Position numbers and translations under genes: made by a program
NCBI GenBank assembly: GCA_947478785.1
Contig: CANJXI010000038.1
Span: 1-36,602 of the forward strand
Direction: 5' to 3'
DNA length: 36,602 nt
Source of the DNA: Caulobacteraceae bacterium
Lineage (GTDB): Bacteria > Pseudomonadota > Alphaproteobacteria > Caulobacterales > Caulobacteraceae
Part shown: positions 31,876-36,602 of the stretch, in pieces
Numbering within the stretch: position 1 is the stretch's first letter
Layout: every line of letters begins with the position of its first letter
Notes under the pieces: generated by a model
Told to the model about the DNA's origin: nothing
Database searches by the model: none
What the model saw: only the letters and a program-made list of their open reading frames with translations

Positions 31876-32580
31876 ATGACGACTTCAGCGACAGGCGCTC
31901 CCCTTCGACAGGCCCGCCGGGCGTCACGGCGAAGGGCCGAGTCCGGTCAGACGGAGTATCGGCCCCGGGAGCTCGACCACCGCCTGGCCAACAGCCTGCA
32001 GCTCGCCGCCGACATGCTGATCTTCGAGCAGGTCCGGGTGCGTGACCCGGCCGCCCGCCAGGCGCTCGTCGAGGCGGCCGGCCGGCTGACGGCGGTGGGG
32101 CACCTGCACCGTTTCCTCAGCGCGCAGCACGACACCGCCGATGTCGATCTGAATCCGTTCCTGACCGAACTCTGCGGCCTGATCGGCGCCAGCACGGGGC
32201 TGGCCTGCACGGCGACGATCGAGTCCGTCCGTGTGCCGGGCGATGTCGCCCAGCAGCTGGCCATGGCGACCAACGAGCTGGCCATGAACGCCGTCAAGCA
32301 CGCCTACGCCAAGGGCCAGCCTGGGGCCCTGCATGTCGAGGGACATCGCGAGGGCGGCGTCTGGCGGCTCACCGTGACCGACGAGGGCGAGGGCCTGGGC
32401 CATGGCTTCAGCACCGAGGGCAAGGGCGGCCTCGGGATGGCGATCCTGCGGGCGATCGTGCGGCAACTGCGCGGGACCCTGCACGCTGAAAGCGACCACG
32501 GCGCGCGGTTCACCATAGACGTGCCGCAAGCCACACTGGCGCTGCGTCCGGTCAGCCGCTCGTTCGCGCCCCTAGTCTGA
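31876..32580 (+). CDS. Small HisKA_2-type histidine kinase without sensor domain
   Basis: The 234-residue protein has a basic N-terminal tail (1-30) and then directly a HisKA_2 dimerisation domain with His35 in RELDHRLANSLQ. The ATPase domain follows, with N box ATNELAMNAVKHAY, G1 DEGEGL and G2 GGLGMAIL. HisKA_2 and HWE kinases in alphaproteobacteria often work with lone receivers and with the PhyR/EcfG general stress pathway. No sensory or membrane segment is present, so input must come by protein contact. The ATG at 31876 has GAGG upstream; a longer reading to 31798 is not supported. Its last 9 bases overlap the convergent ABC permease gene. Confidence 0.9.
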   Translation: MTTSATGAPLRQARRASRRRAESGQTEYRPRELDHRLANSLQLAADMLIFEQVRVRDPAARQALVEAAGRLTAVGHLHRFLSAQHDTADVDLNPFLTELCGLIGASTGLACTATIESVRVPGDVAQQLAMATNELAMNAVKHAYAKGQPGALHVEGHREGGVWRLTVTDEGEGLGHGFSTEGKGGLGMAILRAIVRQLRGTLHAESDHGARFTIDVPQATLALRPVSRSFAPLV

Positions 32581-35091
32581 ACGCAGCGCGGGCGCCGGAC
32601 GCCTGGACAAGGCCTGGAACGCCGCCAGCAGGCCGCCCAGCCCGGCCGCCGCGCCCGCCGCGCCGAGCAAGGCCGCGACCCCCGTCCAGTCGACGCTCCA
32701 ATGGGCCTGGAAGACGTTGGCCACCACCGGCCAGGCCGCCGCATAGCCGAGCGCCACGCCGGCGATCCCGGCGATGAGGCCGACGGCCCCATACTCGAAC
32801 AGATAGGCCGCCAGGATCTGCAGCCGCGAGGCCCCCAGCACCTTCAGCGTCGCCGCCTCCCGGGTCCGCGCCTGGGCGCGCGCGGCGATCGCGCCGGCCA
32901 GCACCAGCAGACCGGCCAGGGCCGCCACGGCGGCGGCGCCACGGATCGCCAGGGCGAGGCGGTCGAAGAGGTCGGTGGCCGCCTCCAGCTGCTCGCGCAC
33001 CGAGATCACGTTGACCTGCGGGAAGTCCACGCCCAGGGCGCGGATGACGCGGGCCTCCTGCGCCTTGCTGGCCTTGGCGATGGCGACATAGCGGAAGGGC
33101 GCCCCTTCCAGGGCGTGCGGGTCGATCACCAGGTTGAAACTGGGTCCGAAGCTGCCGATCTCGACGTCGCGGAGCACCGCGACCCTGGCCTCGATCTCGC
33201 GGCCCAGCACCGAGAGCGTGATGGAGTCGCCAAGCTTGATATGGGCGCCCTTGGCGACGTCCACGTCCATGGCCACCACGGGCGGACCCGTGTAGTCCGC
33301 CGGCCACCAGCGCCCCCCGACGATCCCGGCCCCCTCGGGCTCGGGCCCGATCGCCGAGAGGTTGAGGTCAGAGTCGTAGGCCCATCGGGAACGTTCGCGG
33401 ATGGCGCTGGCCACCACCGGCTGGCCGCGCACGGCGATGATGCGGCCGGTTATGAACGGCGCGCGCAGGTAGGTCTTCGTGGTCAGGGGCGCGCCAAAGG
33501 CCCTGGCGACCGCGGCGTCGAAAGCCCCCAGCCGGTCGCCGGGCACCTCGGTGAACACCAGGGCGGGCGCGGTGCGCGGCGCCACCTCGGTCACCTGCCT
33601 GAGCAGGCTCGACTGGATCAGGACCACGCAGGCCAGGAGGGCCACCCCCAGGCCGATGGCCGGCGCCGCCGTGCGGGCGGCGGAACCGGGCCCCGCGAGG
33701 TTGGCCAGGCCGATCCGCAACGGGCCCCGGGCCAGCGTCCGCATCCGGCCGGCGAGCCGGGCCGCGCCGGCGCCCATCAGCCAGAGCAGGCCAAAGGCCA
33801 CGATCACCCCGCCGATCATCATGGCGGCGGTCAGCGGGGTCGGCGCGGTGACCAGCGCAAGACCGGCCAGCCCCGCGCCGGCGACCAGGGCCGCGACGAT
33901 CTCCGGGCCGGCCCGCAAGGGGGCGCCCAGATCGCTGCGGAACAGGCTGGCCGGCGGCGTCGCCCTGGCCCGGCCCAGCGGCGCCAGAGAGAAGGCCGCC
34001 GCCGACAGCAGGCCGAACGCCGCGGCCTTGGCCAGCGGCCACGGGTAGACGGCGAACAGCGCCGGGGCCGGCAGCTTGTCCCGGACCCACAGGCCGATGG
34101 CCAGCGGCGCGGCCGCGCCCACGACCAGGCCGATGACCACGCCCAGCACCGCCAGCACCCCGATCTGGATCAGGTAGACATCGCGCACCAGCGCGCCCTC
34201 GGCGCCCAGGGCCTTCAGGGTGGCGATGGCCGGCTTGCGGGCCTGAAGGTAGGCGCTGACCGCCCCGAACACGCCAAGGCCGCCCGCCACCAGCGAGGCC
34301 AAGCCGATGAAGCCGAGGAAATACTCCAGCTGGTCGATGGCCCGCTTGATCCCGGCCGCGGCCTCGTTTCGCCCGCGCATGCGGAATTTGCCCGTCGGGA
34401 GCTGGGCCCGGATGTCGGCCTTGGCGTCGTCCGGGTCGGCGTTGGGCGGCAGGGTCAGCCGCGCGGTCTCGCCGAACGGCAGGCCGGGCGTCAGGAAGCC
34501 GCCGGCCTCCACGGCCTTGATCGTGGTCATCACCCTCGGACCCAGCGCGAAGCCGCGCGACAGCCGGTCAGGCTCTTCCAGCAGCACGCCGGCCGCCGCC
34601 ATGGACACGTTGCCGACCAGGAACCGGTCGCCGAGCTTCAGGTGCAGGCGGTCCAGCAGAGACTGCTCGACCACCGCGCCGTGGGCCCCGTCCCGCTCGG
34701 CGAGCGCCGCCTTCAGCGAGGGCGCGCCCGAGATCATCACCTTGCCGGCCAGCGGATAGGCCTCGCTGACGCCGCGAAGCTCCACGAGCCGCCGTTCGCC
34801 CGACGGCGCCTCGGCCATGGCCTGCGAGGCCACGGCGAAGGCCACCGGCCCCTGCCGTTCCAGGACGGTCCGCTCCTGTGGCGAGAACCGCCGCTGGCTG
34901 ATGGACACCGCCAGGTCGCCGCCCAGGATCTCCCGGGCCTGGCTGGCCAGGCCCTGGCGGAACGCCTCCGCCGTCGATCCCGCCGCGGCGATGGCGGCGA
35001 CGCCCAGCGCCAGGCAGGCCAGGAAGATGCGGAAGCCCTTGACGCCCGAGCGCAGCTCGCGGGCGGCGAACCGCAACGGCAGGGGGATCAT
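32572..35091 (-). CDS. ybbP: ABC transporter permease, YbbP type (FtsX/MacB superfamily)
   Basis: The 839-residue membrane protein has two FtsX-like halves. There is an N-terminal anchor (RIFLACLALGVAAIAAAG), a large periplasmic domain and three helices (about 265-370: IGLASLVAGGLGVFGAVSAYL onward). A central hydrophobic block, a second periplasmic domain and a final set of three helices (AAVAALAGLLVLAGAIAARAQ to the C-terminus) follow. It matches E. coli YbbP in length and layout. With YbbA-type ATPase and the divergent TesA-type esterase it forms the classic ybbA-ybbP-tesA module. Its job is not settled; export or release of lipid-derived molecules has been suggested. The start overlaps the ATPase stop by 4 bases. 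Confidence 0.93.
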   Translation of the reverse strand: MIPLPLRFAARELRSGVKGFRIFLACLALGVAAIAAAGSTAEAFRQGLASQAREILGGDLAVSISQRRFSPQERTVLERQGPVAFAVASQAMAEAPSGERRLVELRGVSEAYPLAGKVMISGAPSLKAALAERDGAHGAVVEQSLLDRLHLKLGDRFLVGNVSMAAAGVLLEEPDRLSRGFALGPRVMTTIKAVEAGGFLTPGLPFGETARLTLPPNADPDDAKADIRAQLPTGKFRMRGRNEAAAGIKRAIDQLEYFLGFIGLASLVAGGLGVFGAVSAYLQARKPAIATLKALGAEGALVRDVYLIQIGVLAVLGVVIGLVVGAAAPLAIGLWVRDKLPAPALFAVYPWPLAKAAAFGLLSAAAFSLAPLGRARATPPASLFRSDLGAPLRAGPEIVAALVAGAGLAGLALVTAPTPLTAAMMIGGVIVAFGLLWLMGAGAARLAGRMRTLARGPLRIGLANLAGPGSAARTAAPAIGLGVALLACVVLIQSSLLRQVTEVAPRTAPALVFTEVPGDRLGAFDAAVARAFGAPLTTKTYLRAPFITGRIIAVRGQPVVASAIRERSRWAYDSDLNLSAIGPEPEGAGIVGGRWWPADYTGPPVVAMDVDVAKGAHIKLGDSITLSVLGREIEARVAVLRDVEIGSFGPSFNLVIDPHALEGAPFRYVAIAKASKAQEARVIRALGVDFPQVNVISVREQLEAATDLFDRLALAIRGAAAVAALAGLLVLAGAIAARAQARTREAATLKVLGASRLQILAAYLFEYGAVGLIAGIAGVALGYAAAWPVVANVFQAHWSVDWTGVAALLGAAGAAAGLGGLLAAFQALSRRPAPALRSD

Positions 35092-35762
35092 GCGGCGACG
35101 CGCCCATCGCGCAGGCGGACGGTGCGGTGGGCGCGCGCGGCCAGCGTATCGTCATGGGTGACCAGGACCAGCGCGGCGCCCGTCTCGGCGACCAGGTCGA
35201 ACATCAGGCCGGCCACGAGGGCGGCGTTGGCGGCGTCGAGGTTGCCGGTGGGCTCGTCGGCGAACAGCAGCTGTGGGCGCGGCGCCAGCGCCCGGGCCAG
35301 CGCCACCCGCTGCTGTTCGCCGCCGGACAGCTGGTGCGGATAGTGCCGCGCGCGGCCCGAGAGGCCCACCCGCTCCAGCCAGGCCTGGGCGACCTCGGCG
35401 GCGTCGCGCCGGCCGGCGATCTCCAGCGGGGCGGCGACGTTCTCGGCCGCCGTCATGTTGGGCAGCAGGTGGAAGCTCTGGAAGACCAATGAGACCTTGC
35501 CGCGCCTGAGCCTGGCGCGGCCGTCCTCGTCCATCCGCGCCAGGTCGCGGCCGAACAGGGCGACCGCGCCCGAGGTTGGACGCTCCAGGCCGGCGGCCAC
35601 GGCGATCAGCGAGGACTTGCCCGAACCCGAGGGGCCGACCACCGCCACGCGTTCGCCCGCCTCCACGCGCACGTCGAGGCCCCTGAGAATCTCGACCGGG
35701 CCGGCCGCCGACGGCAGGGTCAGCGAGACGGCGTCCATGGCGAGCGGCGCGATGTCGGACAA
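35088..35762 (-). CDS. ybbA: ABC transporter ATP-binding protein, YbbA/LolD type
   Basis: The 224-residue ATPase has Walker A (GPSGSGKS, 43-50), Q loop (LVFQSFHLLPNMT), signature (LSGGEQQRVALARAL), Walker B (LLFADEPTGNLD) and the H loop (LVTHD). It powers the YbbP permease encoded next, with a 4-base ATGA overlap. I choose a TTG start at 35762. It is preceded by AAGGGG at ideal spacing and gives the length usual for LolD-like ATPases. The longer ATG at 35819 would overlap the tesA start codon (CATG) and leave no room for divergent promoters; ATG 35738 is another option. Confidence 0.92.
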   Translation of the reverse strand: MSDIAPLAMDAVSLTLPSAAGPVEILRGLDVRVEAGERVAVVGPSGSGKSSLIAVAAGLERPTSGAVALFGRDLARMDEDGRARLRRGKVSLVFQSFHLLPNMTAAENVAAPLEIAGRRDAAEVAQAWLERVGLSGRARHYPHQLSGGEQQRVALARALAPRPQLLFADEPTGNLDAANAALVAGLMFDLVAETGAALVLVTHDDTLAARAHRTVRLRDGRVAA

Positions 35763-35817
35763 ACGATCCCCTTGGGCGGTTTGAGATGCGAGACGAATAC
35801 CTAGATAGGACAGGCTC

Positions 35818-36462
35818 ATGGCCGACACACCTCTCCCTGATATTTCAAGACGCACGCTGATCGCCGGGGCCGCCGCCGCCCTGCCCGCCCGCGCCTTCGC
35901 CGCGCGGGGCCCGGTGGTGACGGTGCTGGGGGACTCGATCACCGCCGGATACGGCCTGCCCGCAGGCGCGGCCCTGCCCGCCCAGCTGCACCTGGCCCTG
36001 GAACGGCTGGGTGTCCACAATCAGGTGCGGGCCGCCGGCGTCTCCGGCGACACCGCGTCCGACGGGGCCGCCCGCGTCGATTTCAGCGTCCAGCCGGACA
36101 CGGCGCTCGTCGTGGTCGCCCTGGGCGGCAACGACCTGCTGCAAGGCGTCGACCCCAAGGTCACCCGCGCCAGCCTGGAGCGCATCCTGAAGCGCCTGAA
36201 GCAGCGCCACATGGGCGTGGTGCTGGCCGGGCTCACGGCCCCGCCCGAGATCGGGCGCGGCTATGCGCGGGAGTTCAACGCCGTGTTCCCGGGCCTCGCC
36301 GGGACCTACGGCGTTCCGCTCTATCCCGACCTGCTGACCGGCGTCGCCCGGATCCCCAGGCTCCAGCAGGCCGACGGGATCCACCCCAACGCCCTGGGCG
36401 TGCAGGTCATCGCCGCCAGGCTGGCCCCGGTCGTCGCCAAGGCGCTGGCCAAGAGGCCCTAG
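35818..36462 (+). CDS. tesA: TesA-type SGNH hydrolase (arylesterase / lysophospholipase L1)
   Basis: The 214-residue enzyme has the SGNH blocks: Ser40 in GDSITAGYGL, Gly in AAGVSGDTA, Asn in GGNDLL, and the Asp-His pair in ADGIHPN near the C-terminus. E. coli TesA hydrolyses acyl-CoA, lysophospholipids and esters in the periplasm. The N-terminus here carries twin arginines (SRRTLIAG, Arg11-Arg12) and ends AFA-AR, so export may be through Tat. It is divergent from ybbA-ybbP, the conserved neighbourhood. Its stop codon (36460-36462) touches the likely end of an insertion sequence, so the last residues may have been altered. Confidence 0.93.
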   Translation: MADTPLPDISRRTLIAGAAAALPARAFAARGPVVTVLGDSITAGYGLPAGAALPAQLHLALERLGVHNQVRAAGVSGDTASDGAARVDFSVQPDTALVVVALGGNDLLQGVDPKVTRASLERILKRLKQRHMGVVLAGLTAPPEIGRGYAREFNAVFPGLAGTYGVPLYPDLLTGVARIPRLQQADGIHPNALGVQVIAARLAPVVAKALAKRP

Positions 36463-36506
36463 GGGCTGTGGACTCTTAGGATTCCCCACGCCTGCGAAGC
36501 GTGATT

Positions 36507-36533
36507 CAAGACTGTCTTTTGGAGGCAGTCTTG
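36507..36533 (+). promoter_or_regulatory. Hairpin enclosing the transposase ribosome-binding site
   Basis: CAAGACTG (36507-36514) and CAGTCTTG (36526-36533) form a perfect 8-bp stem. The 11-base loop ends in GGAGG (36521-36525), the only Shine-Dalgarno before the transposase. In a transcript entering from tesA, this could reduce translation of the transposase, as known for read-through protection in other insertion sequences. Confidence 0.55.
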
Positions 36534-36539
36534 GGTGTG

Positions 36540-36602
36540 ATGGATCGGCTGGTGCTGAGCGATGGTCAGTGGGAGCGGATCGCGCCGCTGATCATCGGCC
36601 GC
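36540..36602 (+). CDS. IS5-family transposase, N-terminal fragment
   Basis: Twenty-one codons are present, reading MDRLVLSDGQWERIAPLI and onward to the window edge. The pattern 'LSDxQWERIAPLL' is the hallmark N-terminus of the DUF4096/IS5-type transposases that use a DDE catalytic domain further downstream. In-frame alternative starts are GTG 36537 and TTG 36531; the latter is best spaced from GGAGG. The rest of the gene lies beyond the window. Confidence 0.8.
   Translation, partial: MDRLVLSDGQWERIAPLIIGR

Larger units (their letters stand above)
36463..36602 (+). mobile_element. Left end of an IS5-type insertion sequence (runs off right edge)
   Basis: Immediately after the tesA stop lies GGGGCTGTGGACTCTTAG, a plausible terminal repeat of the IS5/IS427 kind. 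A leader with a hairpin follows, and then the first codons of an IS5-type transposase. The right end is outside the window, so the inverted repeat and target duplication cannot be verified. Confidence 0.6.

Noticed and set aside
32701..35343. 880-residue plus-strand frame opposite the YbbP permease
   Set aside because: It is rich in Arg, Gly, His, Asp and Gln with no domain, and it is antisense to a well-conserved membrane protein.
1..36602. CRISPR array, prophage or toxin-antitoxin pair
   Set aside because: No regularly spaced repeats, no phage structural or integrase genes and no recognisable toxin-antitoxin pair were seen; the only mobile DNA is the IS end at 36463.

Overview
The window is about 36.6 kb of high-GC, gene-dense alphaproteobacterial chromosome. 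The best guess is a member of Caulobacteraceae, with Phenylobacterium as first choice. The grounds are gene content and style: two DUF2336 proteins, HisKA_2 and hybrid kinases, a CYP153 alkane hydroxylase, an EcfG-type promoter, CtrA-like TTAA sites, frequent GTG/TTG starts and very short intergenic gaps. This is inference from protein families; no 16S gene is present.

Layout, left to right. (1) 1-1551: the start of an SRPBCC-type gene (minus), tRNA-Thr(UGU), a YaiI/YqxD-family gene, and a c-type cytochrome lipoprotein followed by a clear intrinsic terminator. (2) 1569-6004: a two-gene RND efflux operon (membrane fusion protein, then inner-membrane pump) with unusual glycine-rich inserts in both proteins. 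Upstream is a two-copy operator-like repeat, with no regulator or outer-membrane partner beside it. (3) 6199-8540: class II aldolase-like protein and glycerol kinase (minus). (4) 8644-13820: a signalling/NAD neighbourhood in which two DUF2336 proteins flank NAD kinase, an Hpt phosphotransfer protein and a NUDT19-like Nudix hydrolase, followed by a lone receiver protein. (5) 13821-17379: a soluble lytic transglycosylase with a CtrA-like site upstream, a limonene-epoxide-hydrolase-like protein, and a two-gene operon of a ThiO/DAO-type oxidoreductase and an acyl-CoA dehydrogenase. (6) 17417-18049: a hemerythrin-domain protein behind a good EcfG (general stress) promoter. (7) 18093-20509: a LysR regulator divergent from an NADPH:FMN reductase and a DODA-type extradiol dioxygenase. 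(8) 20512-23477: a GAF-PAS hybrid histidine kinase and a SpoU RNA methyltransferase. (9) 23591-26293: CYP153, then a DUF938 methyltransferase-thioesterase pair. (10) 26399-32580: pabB, ppc, an amidase and a small HisKA_2 kinase. (11) 32572-36462: the classic ybbP-ybbA module divergent from tesA. (12) 36463-36602: the left end of an IS5-type insertion sequence that runs off the window.

Most of this is ordinary chromosomal housekeeping and accessory metabolism. Convergent genes repeatedly abut or overlap at their stop codons (15173/15179, 27709/27712, 32572/32580, 13820/13821), so transcription units are tightly packed. I see no CRISPR array, prophage, toxin-antitoxin pair or defence island. 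The parts that best repay a second look are the double DUF2336/Hpt/NAD kinase neighbourhood, the RND operator and glycine-rich inserts, the EcfG-controlled hemerythrin with a histone-like tail, the divergent regulatory palindromes (FNR/FixK-type at 149-162 and upstream of CYP153), and the IS end joined to the tesA stop codon with a hairpin around the transposase ribosome-binding site.
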